From DATADW01 sp963733905 (GTDB lineage: Bacteria; Actinomycetota; Acidimicrobiia; Spongiisociales; DATADW01), in NCBI GenBank assembly GCA_963733905.1, contig CAVTEU010000013.1, positions 124,001 to 188,000 of the forward strand: DNA of 64,000 nt, written 5' to 3'. Below are positions 42,101 to 51,932 of this stretch, piece after piece. The notes under the pieces are model-generated. The model was not told the origin of the DNA and did no database searches. It worked only from the letters and a program-made list of their open reading frames with translations. A program made the translations under genes and the position numbers. The stretch's first letter is position 1, and every line of letters begins with the position of its first letter.

Positions 42101-45100
42101 CGCCCACAACGAGCCGACCGACTGCCACCAGCACGGGATCAACGACTGGAACGGCATCGCCGGCGGCTCCTTCGTGGCTCCCGACCACGAGTACCCGTCG
42201 CTATCTCGAGCTGTCGCTCACCGTGACGGACTCGGGCGGCAAGACCGGGACCGACTCGGTCCGCCTCGACCCTCGCACCGTCGAGCTCACCTTCGAGAGC
42301 GCCCCGGTCGCCGGGCTCGCCCTCTCGGTGGGGGCATTCGCCGAACGGACGCCTTTCACCCGAGAGGTGATCGTCGGGTCGGCCAACTCGGTGACCGCAG
42401 TCAACCCACAGGCAAAGGAAGGCGTGGTCTACGGCTTCGACTCGTGGGCCGACGGTGGAGCCGAGAGCCGATTGATAATCGCCCCGGCCGCCGACACCAC
42501 ATACCGGGCCGTGTTCCAGGGAGCGCCCCAGGAGCAGGACGGATATCTCACCCTCCCCGGAGCGGCAGGGACCGACATCACCGCTCCGGCGGGACCCAAC
42601 TTCGACGCCATCACCGGGACCCTCGACATCAGGGCCGATGTCGCCCTCGACAACTGGTCCACCTCCAACGCCAAGTTGATCTCGAACCTGCGGACCTCGA
42701 GCCTCGGATCGGCCGAGGGCTATGAGCTGATCCTCGACGGGACCACGCGGCAGGCTCCGCCTCGCCTGGGTCAACTCGGCAGGCACGCTCCAGACGCGCA
42801 CCTCGACCGTCGCCGTCCCGGTGGCCGACGGCCAGCGGATCCAGTTGCGCGCCACGCTCGAAGCCGACAACGGTGCCGGCGGCCACACCGTGACGTTCTT
42901 CACCAGGAGCGACGTGGAAAACGAGCTGTTCAACCACTCTGGCTGGACCGAGTTGGGCACCGCGGTCACGACCGTCGGGGATAACCACCGTCCGGCCCGG
43001 CGACAGGGACATGGTGCTCGGCTCCCGGTTCGACCATGCCGCCGGGTTCTGGTCGGGGCGCTATTACGCGGCGATGCTGATCAACGGGATCGGCTTCTTC
43101 GGCCAGGTGGTGGCCAACCCCGACTTCAGGACGACCGCCCAGCAGGGCACGATCCCGCCGGACTATTCCGGGTGGACCGACGGTGTCGGCAATCCCTGGA
43201 CGGTGGCCGGCGACGGCTGGAGCTACACGATCGGCGGGCCAAACCGCAGCCCGGTCGCCGCGCTCACCGCCAATCCCAACCAGGGTGAGGCACCGCTGAC
43301 GGTCTCGCTCGATGCAACCGGCTTCCACCGATCCCGACGGGCACTCCCTCACTTACGACTGGGACCTCAACGGCGACGGACAGTTCGGCGACGGCGACGG
43401 CATCTACGATCCAGACCACCTACCCCGCAGGTACCCACAACCCCACGGTGCGGGTGGACGACGGACATGGCGGCACGGACACCGCCTCGGTCACGGTCAC
43501 CGTCACCGAGGCGCCGCCCGGAGGCGTCGGCCACATCCAACTGCCTGGCCTCGCCGGCACCAGGGTGCAGACGCCCGACACCGCCGCCCTCGACATCACC
43601 GGCGACATCGATCTGCGCGCCGATGTCGCCCTCGACAACTGGGCCACTTCCAACGCCAAGCTGGTGTCGAAGTTCCCGGGCGCCTACGAGCTCATGCTCA
43701 ACGGGACCACGAGACAGCTCCGGGTCGGGTTCGCCCGCGCCGTCGGCGGGGCGCAGACGGTGAACTCGACCGTCGCCCTGCCCGTCGCCAACGGCGACCG
43801 GCTCCAGGTGCGCGCCACGATCGACATTGACACCGCGGCCAAGAACACCAAGGTCACCTTCTGGTACCGGACCGATGTCACCGCCAACCTGACCAACTCC
43901 ACCGGCTGGACCCAGCTTGGAGCGGTCGTCACCAGGAACGGCGCGGTCGCCATCGCCAACGGGGCCAACGCCCTCTCGCTGGGCGCCGGGACCCGATGGG
44001 GCTGGTCCCTGGGCGGGGGACTTCTACCAGGCCGCGGTCCTCTCCGGGATCGGGGGCACCCCAGCCGCCGCCCTCGACCTGCGGACACCGGCACAGGCGA
44101 CCGCGCCCGACTTCTCGGAATGGACGGATGGAGCCGGCCGCGCCTGGGACGTGCTCGGCACGGGCTGGGTGTACGACCCGGGGACTCCGAACACGGCGCC
44201 CAACGCCATCCTCAGCGCCAACCCCCAGTCGGGGACGGCGCCGCTCACGGTGAACTTCAACGCCTCCACCTCGACCGACCCCGACGGCGACGCTGCTCAC
44301 CTTCGCCTGGGACCTCGACGGCGACGGGCAGTTCGACGACGGCAGCGGCCCACCGCCACCCACACATACGCCGAGGGCACCCACCACCCCGCGGTGGAGG
44401 TGAACGATGGGCGGGGCGGGACCGACACCGCCACCGTCACCATCGTGGTCAACGCACCGACAGGGCCGGGTGGCGTGAGGTTCAACGGCGGCGCCGGGGC
44501 AGTCATCACCACCCCTGACCGGGCCCTGCTCGACATCGCCGGCGACCTCGACATCCGCGCCGACGTGGCGCTGGACGACTGGAACGACGACGGGGCACGC
44601 CTCGTCTCGAAGGGGACCGCCTACGAGCTGTCTCTCAACGGCACCACCGGCGGGTTGCGTTTCGCCTGGACCCGACGCAACGGGTCGCCGTCGGCGGTCA
44701 CCTCCACGGTCCCGCTACCCGTCGCCGACGGGGGTCGGATCCAGGTGCGGGTCACCTTCGACGGGGTCACCCCCCCGCCGAGGTTGAGCGCGGTCACCTT
44801 CTGGTACCGGACGGCAACCTCCACCGAGCTCTCCTCCAACAGCGGGTGGACCCAGCTCGGGTCGGTGGTCACCGCCGCCCAAACCGGACAGCTGGCGGTC
44901 AACGCCACTGCCCTGGCCCTCGGGGCGACACCCGACGGCACCTCCGGCAACTGGGCGGGTGAGTACCACGCCGCCCTGGTCCTCTCCGGGATCGCCGGGA
45001 CCGCCGTGGCCTCACCCGACTTCCGCGACCTCGACCAGCTGACCAGCACCCCACCCGACTACTCGCGCTGGACCGACCCCAACGCCAACGCCTGGACCAT

Positions 45101-45134
45101 CACCGGTTCCGGCTGGGGGTACGTGGCGGGATAG
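39165..45134 (+). CDS. Giant secreted sorbosone-dehydrogenase-like protein with PKD and LamG-like modules, frameshifted
   Basis: About 1,990 codons joined. ATG 39165 starts a signal peptide (VCLVALAIAVGVLPGTAMA). The propeller (39390-40690) has VVRFAADGRVFVGEKGGKVK, SIGTVEFGTAGELYVGAGDG, AYGLRNPFRFTVQPGTGELW and VRNFGWPCYEGN. Then come repeating modules: PKD (TYDWDLDGDGAFDDASG), LamG-like (DGYLTLPGTAGVDISSAPSP to WSGRYYAASII), PKD, an Ig-like segment shared with the 30805 gene (HHCAHNEPTDC), LamG-like (42538-43230), PKD, LamG-like, PKD, LamG-like to the end. Each LamG-like copy repeats ITGDLDLRADVALDDW and ends PPDYSxWTD...TGSGWGYV. There is no SLH domain. About ten frame changes. A role in surface glycan binding or oxidation is inference. 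Confidence 0.75.
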
Positions 45135-45147
45135 CAACCGATCTCCT

Positions 45148-45298
45148 CCCCCGCCGGGGGGAGTACCCGCGCCGGAGCGGCGGGGAGGGGGGCTGGCTCA
45201 CTCCCAAGGTGCGAACCGCGTGTCGCACCGTTGGGAGCTCGCAGCCCCCCTACCCGCTCCTCCGCAGCGGGGTCCTCCCCCCGCGGGGGACAGAGAGT
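45148..45298. repeat. Large inverted repeat between convergent genes
   Basis: Nearly the whole 167-base convergent gap folds on itself. The core is strong: GGGGGGCTG (45187-45195) pairs with CAGCCCCCC (45242-45250), CTCCCAA (45201-45207) with TTGGGAG (45231-45237), and GGTGCGA (45208-45214) with TCGCACC (45223-45229). Outer arms near 45150 and 45275 (TCCCCC..GGGGGGA types) are imperfectly complementary. It may act as a bidirectional terminator or be a mobile REP/MITE-like element. Confidence 0.75.
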
Positions 45299-45301
45299 GA
45301 C

Positions 45302-46120
45302 TCATAAGACCGGAATCGCCGCCGAGATGATCTTCCTGAAGTCGTCGTGGGAGCGGCGGGTGGTCTCGAGGACGCGGTCGAGGGCGATGGGGGCGGCGAT
45401 CCCGGCAGACATGGTGGAGACGAAGGTGAAGGCGACGATCGCCATCCCGGCGTGATACCCAGCCATCACCTCGGGGAGGAAGCTGTTCGATGACACCGAG
45501 CAACCGGCGGACTGCGCCAGTCTGATCTCGGCAGGGGTCTCGAAGCTGGGTCCCATCCAGTAGCCGGCCACTCCGGTTCCCAGCGGGACCCCGGCGTCGG
45601 TGGAGGCGGCACATACCGCGGCGGTGCGCTCGGCGTCGTACAACTCGGCCATCGAAAGGTAGGGCGTCGGCCACCCGCCACCCTCGCGCTCTGTCGACAA
45701 TGGGTTGAACCCGGAGAAGTTGATGTGGTCGCTGAAGGCGAGGAACTCGCCGGGACCGAGGTCGCCCCGCATCGATCCCGAGTTCGCCGAGTAGAGAAGG
45801 GCCCGGCACCCGGTCCGGGCAAGGGTGCGGGCAGGGATCCCCGCCTGCTCCCAGGTTGCGCCGTCGCAAGGGAGGACCTTTGCCTTGACCGCCGCCACCA
45901 CCCGGTCACCAAGCCGGCCGACCTCGACTTCGTTGACGTGGCCCGGGATCGCGCTCGGTCGAAAACCGGGCAATTCCTCGAAGGGGATGGTCACCCTGTC
46001 GGCAAGGACATCGGTGCACGGGGCGAACCCTGTGCCACAGATCAGCCCTACATCCGGCCGGAAGCCCGCTCGCTCCACGATGACCCGGGCGGCGCGCTCG
46101 GCCGTCTCCAGGGTGTCCAT
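45302..46120 (-). CDS. Purine nucleoside phosphorylase family protein
   Basis: Intact. ATG 46120 (MDTLETAERAARVIVERAGF), ~272 residues; the frame is open upstream but that would enter the divergent gene. Phosphate site DVGLICGTGFAPCTDVLADR; ELPGFRPSAIPGHVNEVEVG; SGSMRGDLGPGEFLAFSDHI; MGPSFETPAEIRLAQSAGCS with the purine-contacting Glu; SNSFLPEVMAGYHAGMAIVA. At the position where many PNPs have ..TNMAAG, this protein has FVSTMSAG, so the usual base-selecting Asn is missing. It phosphorolyses a purine nucleoside; base preference cannot be told. It is divergent from the ABC substrate-binding gene. Confidence 0.8.
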   Translation of the reverse strand: MDTLETAERAARVIVERAGFRPDVGLICGTGFAPCTDVLADRVTIPFEELPGFRPSAIPGHVNEVEVGRLGDRVVAAVKAKVLPCDGATWEQAGIPARTLARTGCRALLYSANSGSMRGDLGPGEFLAFSDHINFSGFNPLSTEREGGGWPTPYLSMAELYDAERTAAVCAASTDAGVPLGTGVAGYWMGPSFETPAEIRLAQSAGCSVSSNSFLPEVMAGYHAGMAIVAFTFVSTMSAGIAAPIALDRVLETTRRSHDDFRKIISAAIPVL

Positions 46121-46172
46121 GAGGGACCGGAGTGTATCGTGGCCGCCTTCGTCGATCCGGGGAGTAGGGACC

Positions 46173-47925
46173 ATGCGCAGGATCGGTTGGGCGTTGGCGT
46201 TGATGCTGGTAGCGGCGGCATGCACCGGCTCGGGGACCGGCGAGACGACCGTTTCGGAGAGCACGGTCGCGACGCCGTCCGAGACCACTACCGCAGCCAC
46301 CGAGACCACTCCCGGGGCCTCCGAGACCACGGTCGGCGCCACGGAGACCACCGTGGCAGCCACGCCGACGACTGCCGCCGCAGGCGAGGCGCAACAGGGC
46401 GGCAGCCTCCAGTTGGTGGCACTCAACGACCTGGCCTCGCTCGACAACAGCCAGGCGGTGTCGACCATCGACTACGACATGACGGCCGGCGCCCTCTACG
46501 AGGGTCTGTACCACTTCAACTCGGCAGGCGAATTGGAGCCGGGGTTGGCCACCGGGCCCCCCGAGATCTCCGACGATGGGCTCGTCTACACGTTCACCAT
46601 CGAGGAAGGCGCCATGTTCGCCGGTCCCGACTTCGAGCCACGGGCGGTGACCGCCGACGACGTCGCCTACGGGATGATCCGGGCGCTCGACCCCAACACG
46701 GTTCCAGCTCAATCATGGGGCGCGGGCTACTTGTTCCCCATCGAGGGCGCAGAGGCCTTCGCCAACGGCGAGGCCGACGAGGTGTCGGGGATCGAGGTGA
46801 TCGACGACCAGACGCTCCAGGTGACGCTCGCCGCCCCAACCACCACGTTCATTTTCGGTCTCACCATTGCCACCAGCTGGCCGGTGCCCCAGGAGGCGGT
46901 CGAGGATCGGGGCGAGGACTTTGCCAGCAGTCCGGTGGGAGCCGGCCCCTTCTACCTCCAGGAATGGAACCGGGGCTCGGACGTCACCATCGTGCGCAAC
47001 CCCGGGTTACGTCGACCCCGATCTCCCCTACCTGGACGAGATCCGGATCGACCTGGGGGTGGACGAGAACACCCAGGTTCTCCGTCTCGAGAACGGTGAG
47101 GCGGACGGCGTGTTCGAGCAGTTCTCGCTGTCGCCCCAGGCCATCAGGCAGCTCGAGCAGAGCGACGCCATCACCATCTCCGAGTCGGTCGGACCGCGCA
47201 TCTTCTATCTGGCGCTCAACAACGACGGCATATTCGGCTCCAAGGAACTGCGGATGGCGGTGGCGCATGCGCTCAACAAGGACTTCATCGCCCAGTTCGG
47301 CGACCTGGCCCAGCCATGGAACCAGCTGATGTCATCGACCACCGCCCAGTCCGATCCGGAGGGGACGACGGTGTACGAGCACGACCCGGCGGAGGCTGCC
47401 CGTCTGGTGGAGGAGTCCGACTACGACGGGACTCCGGTCAAGATCGTCTACGACGTCTCCGACCCGTATACCTCGGCCAACTCGACGTCGCTGGCGCAGG
47501 ACCTCGAGGCGGCAGGCTTCACGGTGGACCTCCAGGGGTTGCAGCAGACCGAGTTCTTCACCGCTATCTACGACCCGGCGCTTTACGACATCTCGTCGAC
47601 CTACTGGAGCGCCGACTACCCCGACGCCCAGGACTACATCTCGACCAACTTCATCTGCGGCACCATCGACATCCTCAACATTTCCCGCTTCTGCGACGAG
47701 TCGATCGACGAGGATTTCTTCGCCACAGAATCGATGGAGTTCGGCCCGGAGCGTGATGCCGCCCTGCTCGACGTGCAGCAGCGGCTCATCGACGAGGTCG
47801 CCGGGGTCCCGGTGATGGAGGTGACGCCCCGGGTGCTCCAGGGTGCGGGGGTTGGCGAGATCCCCACGTTGGCCACCTATGCACCTTTCGACTGGAAGCG
47901 TGCCTGGGTCCAAGCCGAAGGCTGA
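46173..47925 (+). CDS. ABC transporter substrate-binding lipoprotein (dipeptide/oligopeptide type), frameshifted
   Basis: ATG 46173. Lipoprotein signal with lipobox LVAAAC (ALMLVAAACTGSGTGETTV), then a Thr/Glu-rich linker to residue ~70. The SBP_bac_5 domain begins GGSLQLVALNDLASLDNSQA and continues with YDMTAGALYEGLYHFNSAGE, DDGLVYTFTIEEGAMFAGPD, SSPVGAGPFYLQEWNRGSDV and, after a frame change near 47005, ALNNDGIFGSKELRMAVAHA. About 584 residues, normal for DppA/OppA. It would capture peptides or similar ligands for the following ATPase and permeases. Confidence 0.88.
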
Positions 47926-48886
47926 GCCGGCGCCGCTCCTCGAGATCGATGGGCTAAGGGTCGCCACCTCGTCGGGCGAGGTTCTCAGGGGGGTGGACCT
48001 CGCCCTCAATGGGGGTGAGATAGTCGGGGTCGTCGGGGAATCAGGATCCGGGAAGACGACCCTCGGGTTGGCAGTCATGGGGCTGCTCGGGTCGGGCCGG
48101 CAGGTGGTTGGGGGTGAGATCCGGTTCGATGGTGAAGTCGTGGTCGCCCCCGGGGTGGACCGCACCGAGCCCCTCCGCGGGACCCGCATCGGTTACGTGC
48201 CCCAGGACCCGTTCACCTCCTTTGACCCTTTGCAGCGTGTGGGGGCCCAGATCGGCCGGAGCCTGCAACTCCACCGTGGGATGACCCGGGCTGAGGCGAC
48301 GGCGCGGGCGGTGGAGATGCTGGGTGCGCTTGGCATCCGCCGCCCCGACGAGGTCGCAGCCGGTTACCCCCACCAGCTATCCGGGGGGATGCTGCAACGG
48401 GCGGTGGTGGTGGCCGCGGTCCTCACCGAGCCCGAGCTGCTCATCGCCGACGAGCCGACCACCGCGCTCGACACGATCGTACGGGTCCGGGTGGCGGCGG
48501 AGCTGGTCAGGCTCGTCCGCCAGTTGGGGATTGCCATGGTGGTGGTCACCCACGAACTGGCTCTGCTGCGACGCGCCGCCGACCGGATGGCGGTCATGTA
48601 CGCGGGGAGCGTCGTCGAGTTCGGGCCGATCGGGTCGCTGCTCGATCAGCCACACCACCATTATCTGGCGGGACTGCTTCGAGCGAGCACGACGCTCCAC
48701 GGGCCGTTGGGGCGACTGACCGCTATCGAGGGCCACCCCCCAGCCCTCCCCGGGCCGCTGCTCCCCTGCGCGTTCGCGCCACGATGCCCGCGGGCAGACC
48801 ACGTCTGTCTGGAGGAGCGTCCCGGCTATGTCTGGCCGGCTGAGGAGGGGTATGCCTGCCACCACCCGCTGGGCGAGGCATCGTGA
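47900..48886 (+). CDS. Dipeptide/oligopeptide ABC transporter ATP-binding protein (DppD/OppD type)
   Basis: Intact. GTG 47900 overlaps the substrate-binding gene by 26 bases. Walker A VGVVGESGSGKTTLGLAVMG, Q-loop YVPQDPFTSFDPLQRVGAQI, signature YPHQLSGGMLQRAVVVAAVL, Walker B LLIADEPTTALDTIVRVRVA, H-loop MVVVTHELALLRR. The C-terminal oligopeptide domain has CAFAPRCPRADHVCLEERPG, whose cysteines typically bind an iron-sulfur cluster. It couples ATP hydrolysis to import with the permeases that follow. Confidence 0.9.
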   Translation: MPGSKPKAEPAPLLEIDGLRVATSSGEVLRGVDLALNGGEIVGVVGESGSGKTTLGLAVMGLLGSGRQVVGGEIRFDGEVVVAPGVDRTEPLRGTRIGYVPQDPFTSFDPLQRVGAQIGRSLQLHRGMTRAEATARAVEMLGALGIRRPDEVAAGYPHQLSGGMLQRAVVVAAVLTEPELLIADEPTTALDTIVRVRVAAELVRLVRQLGIAMVVVTHELALLRRAADRMAVMYAGSVVEFGPIGSLLDQPHHHYLAGLLRASTTLHGPLGRLTAIEGHPPALPGPLLPCAFAPRCPRADHVCLEERPGYVWPAEEGYACHHPLGEAS

Positions 48887-49731
48887 TCCCGCAGCCGCTC
48901 TCCCTCGACAGGCCCTCTCGTCGCCCCGCCCTGGTGGCGGGGTGCCTCATCGTCGGTCTGGTGGCCGTGGTGACGATCGCGGCGCCGCTGCTCACCCCCT
49001 ACGACCCGACCTTCGAGACCATCGAGGGCCTCGCCCCCGACGGAGGGCCGTTGGATGCCGGGGCACCCGGCCACATCCTCGGCACCGACCCAAAGGGCCG
49101 CGACCTCTTCTCACGCATCATCTATGGGGGCCGGGTCACCTTCGTGGCCGCACTGGCCGCGGTGGGAATCGCCACAGTTGTTGGTCTCGCCATAGGTCTT
49201 ACCGCGTCGGCTGCGCCCAACAGGTTCGGCGGAGCGCTGATGCGGGTGACAGACATCGGGCTGGCCATACCTGGGCTGCTGCTCGCCGCGGCGATCGCCG
49301 CTGTGCTCGGTCGGGGACTGGTCTCGCTGATCGTGGGACTGGCCGGCGTGTTCTGGGCCCCACTGGCGCGGGTCACATATGGCCAGGCGGTCGTCACCCG
49401 GAACCTCCCCTTCATCGACGCCTCCAAGGTTCTCGGTGCAACGCCGCGATTCACCCTGGTTCGCCACGTGCTGCCTCACGTTCTCCCGGTGGTGGCCGCC
49501 TACGCCGCCCTTTCGGTGGGGTGGGCGGTCCTCTTCGAGAGCTCGCTCGGGTTCTTGGGAGCCGGGGTACAGGAGCCCACGCCGAGCATCGGCAACCTCC
49601 TCGGCTGCTGCCTGGTCTACTACCGGGACCACCCCGGGCTGATCCTGTTCCCGGCGATCTACCTGGGGTTGATGGTCGCCGGAGCCAACCTGCTCGGTGA
49701 GGCGCTCCGCCTCCCACCCGAGGCAGATTGA
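48883..49731 (+). CDS. Dipeptide/oligopeptide ABC transporter permease (DppC type)
   Basis: Intact, 282 residues, GTG overlapping the ATPase stop. N-terminal TM segment GCLIVGLVAVVTIAAPLLTP, then GHILGTDPKGRDLFSRIIYG, the DppC/OppC hallmark. Cytoplasmic EAA loop DASKVLGATPRFTLVRHVLP contacts the ATPases. About six TM helices. It forms the channel with the next gene. Confidence 0.9.
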   Translation: MIPQPLSLDRPSRRPALVAGCLIVGLVAVVTIAAPLLTPYDPTFETIEGLAPDGGPLDAGAPGHILGTDPKGRDLFSRIIYGGRVTFVAALAAVGIATVVGLAIGLTASAAPNRFGGALMRVTDIGLAIPGLLLAAAIAAVLGRGLVSLIVGLAGVFWAPLARVTYGQAVVTRNLPFIDASKVLGATPRFTLVRHVLPHVLPVVAAYAALSVGWAVLFESSLGFLGAGVQEPTPSIGNLLGCCLVYYRDHPGLILFPAIYLGLMVAGANLLGEALRLPPEAD

Positions 49732-50654
49732 TGGGAAGGTATCTGCTCCGCAGGCTGGGATCGACCCTGATCACACTGGCGCTGATCATCACGGCCGGTT
49801 TCCTATTGGTCGAGTTGATCCCCGGAGACCCGGCACCGAGCCTGGCCGGCCCGGGTGCATCCGAGCAGACGCTGGACCAGATCCGCCAGGCCTATGAGTT
49901 CGACCAGCCCTTCCTGACCCGGTTCACCACCACCTTCACCCGGCTCGCCCAGGGTGATCTGGGGTTCAGCTTCTCCCGCGGCGAGCCGGTGACCGAGGTA
50001 CTAGTCCGGTCGCTGCCGCCCACGCTGCTGTTGACCACGCTCGCCTTTCTGGTGGAGGTCGCCATCGGCATCCCGCTCGCCTTGTGGGTGATCAGCAGGC
50101 GGGGCCGTTGGGCCGACCGGATGCTGGTTGCGGCTGCCGGTGCGACCAGCGCGATCCCCGCCTTCCTCGTCGGGCTGATCTTCATCTATCTGTTCGCCTT
50201 CGTCCTCGGATGGTTCCCCCTCGGCGGGGGCGGTTCCATCTCCGGGTACGTCCTCCCGGTGTTTGCGGTTGGGATCCCATTCGGTCTGGTGCTCGCCAGA
50301 CTGCTTCGCAACACCTTGCTGCAGGAGGCCGACGAGGCCTATGTCGTCTTCGCCGCCGGCAGGGGCGAGCGCCGCCGGTCGATCAGGGTGCGCCACCTGC
50401 TGCCAAACGCCTTGCTCCCCCTCTTCTCGGTGCTGGCGCTCGACTTCGCCGGCCTCTTCTCCAGCGTGGCCGTGGTCGAGGCGGTGTTCTCGATGCCTGG
50501 ACTCGGTGCCGACCTCCTCACCTCGCTTCGCCGACTCGACACCGCCCTCATCATCGGCATCGGGCTCGCCAGCGGACTGGTCGTCGCCGTGGTCAATCTC
50601 ATCGCCGACGTTGCCGTGGTCGTGGTGGATCCCCGAGCCCGGGAGCGGGTGTAG
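49731..50654 (+). CDS. Dipeptide/oligopeptide ABC transporter permease (DppB type)
   Basis: Intact, 307 residues, ATG overlapping the previous stop (TGATG). N-terminal RRLGSTLITLALIITAGFLL, the DppB-type PGDPAPSLAGPG region, the periplasmic loop and the EAA segment VVFAAGRGERRRSIRVRHLL. The last third holds PGLGADLLTSLRRLDTALII, characteristic of family members. Order SBP, ATPase, DppC, DppB is an uncommon arrangement, with the second ATPase encoded convergently downstream. Confidence 0.9.
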   Translation: MGRYLLRRLGSTLITLALIITAGFLLVELIPGDPAPSLAGPGASEQTLDQIRQAYEFDQPFLTRFTTTFTRLAQGDLGFSFSRGEPVTEVLVRSLPPTLLLTTLAFLVEVAIGIPLALWVISRRGRWADRMLVAAAGATSAIPAFLVGLIFIYLFAFVLGWFPLGGGGSISGYVLPVFAVGIPFGLVLARLLRNTLLQEADEAYVVFAAGRGERRRSIRVRHLLPNALLPLFSVLALDFAGLFSSVAVVEAVFSMPGLGADLLTSLRRLDTALIIGIGLASGLVVAVVNLIADVAVVVVDPRARERV

Positions 50655-50734
50655 GAGCGGATCGGAAGATGGCTACCCGGTCAGTCGGAGGCGCGAGCAA
50701 AGCGAGCGGAGGGGTGATTCGTCTGGCTGCCCTC

Positions 50735-50755
50735 CTGCCGTCTGCCGTCTGCCGT
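50735..50755. repeat. Three copies of heptamer CTGCCGT fused to an ABC ATPase stop
   Basis: On the minus strand the stop TAG (50758-50756) is followed at once by ACGGCAGACGGCAG, with the G of TAG as the first base of the first unit. This is the same geometry as at the cysQ end. A degenerate fourth unit follows. Confidence 0.85.
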
Positions 50756-51701
50756 CTACCCCGGAAAGAAGCACGCCACCGGGTGACCTTGGCCGCGCTC
50801 GACCAGCGCCGGGCGCTCGGTGGCACAGATGTCGGCGGCGCGTGGGGCACCGGTCCCGGTACAGGCAGGCGTCGTCGTTGGGAAGCTCCCCCTCCTCGAC
50901 GCCGGGGACCGCAGGCTCCGCCGATTCGAGTGGATCGATGGCGGCAGCCGCAGCCAGCAGCGCTTCGGTGTAGGGGTGCGCCGGGTGGTCGAAGATCTGG
51001 TCACGTGTTCCGGTCTCGACCACCCTCCCCCGGTGCATCACCGAGACCCGGTTGGCGACGTGGCGGACCATCGCCAGGTCGTGGGCGACGAGCACATAGC
51101 TCAACCCCAACTCCTCCTGGAGATCGAGGAGGAGGTTGAGTATCTGGGCCTGGACCGATAGGTCGAGCGAGGAGACCGGCTCGTCGCACACGATCAGTGA
51201 CGGCTCCAGCGCCAGGGCACGGGCGATCCCGATCCGCTGCCGCTGGCCCCCGGAGAACTTCGCCGGGAGCCGCCCCCCCAGCGCCGGGTCGACCCCCACC
51301 TTCGCCAGCAACTCCTCGGCCCGTGCCCGGCGGTCCTCGGGTCGGTGGACACGGTGGACGTCCCACGGCTCGGCGACGCTCCGCCACACCGGTTGTCGGG
51401 GATCGAGCGACGAGTAGGGATCCTGGAAGATCATCTGGAGGTGGCGCCGCGCCCGGCGCATCTCGCCGGTCGCCAACGAGTTCAGGTCTTGGCCGCGGAA
51501 CCTGGTGGACCCTGCATCGGGCTCGAGCAGCCGAACCAGAAGCCTCCCAGTGGTGGTCTTCCCCGACCCGGACTCACCCACAAGAGCGTGGGTCTCCGCC
51601 TCCCCGACCACGAGATCCACTTCGTCCACCGCGAGCACCGACGTGCCGTTCGGCCCCGGGAACCGCTTCACCAACCCGGTCGCTTCGAGCAGCGCGCCCA
51701 T
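50756..51701 (-). CDS. Dipeptide/oligopeptide ABC transporter ATP-binding protein (DppF/OppF type), frameshifted near the 3' end
   Basis: ATG 51701, ~314 residues. Walker A ALVGESGSGKTTTGRLLVRL, Q-loop QMIFQDPYSSLDPRQPVWRS, signature LPAKFSGGQRQRIGIARALA, Walker B SLIVCDEPVSSLDLSVQAQI, H-loop SYVLVAHDLAMVRHVANRVS. The C-terminal cluster domain (AADICATERPALVERGQGHP) lies in a different frame after ~50870 and ends ACFFPG at 50756. It probably works with the plus-strand DppD/C/B set although it is transcribed towards it. Confidence 0.85.
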
Positions 51702-51932
51702 CCCTGCAGGATGGCAGAGACAGTCAGACCCCGCCCTCGCCTGGTGCGATCCCTGTTGAAGGGAGGGGGTTGGGCGGAGGGTGATCGCCCCACAGGGCAC
51801 AGTCACCTCCTACGTCGCTTTGCTCGCGCCCGCCCTCACGCGGGCGAGGAGACATGGTCAGCCCGACCGCTCTGCAACGGCCACCTGGCTGTGGCTCCCC
51901 CCGGGCGAAGTAGACGCAGGCCGCTAGCCCCT
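51702..51932. other. Intergenic stretch with GC hairpin, left border of the atypical module
   Basis: 231 bases without a recognisable gene. It holds a hairpin (GCCCGC / GCGGGC plus flanking CTC / GAG, ~51828-51852) and the string CGCTTTGCTCG, a relative of the interspersed CGCTCG element. Base texture changes at its right end, where the epimerase gene begins. Confidence 0.5.
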
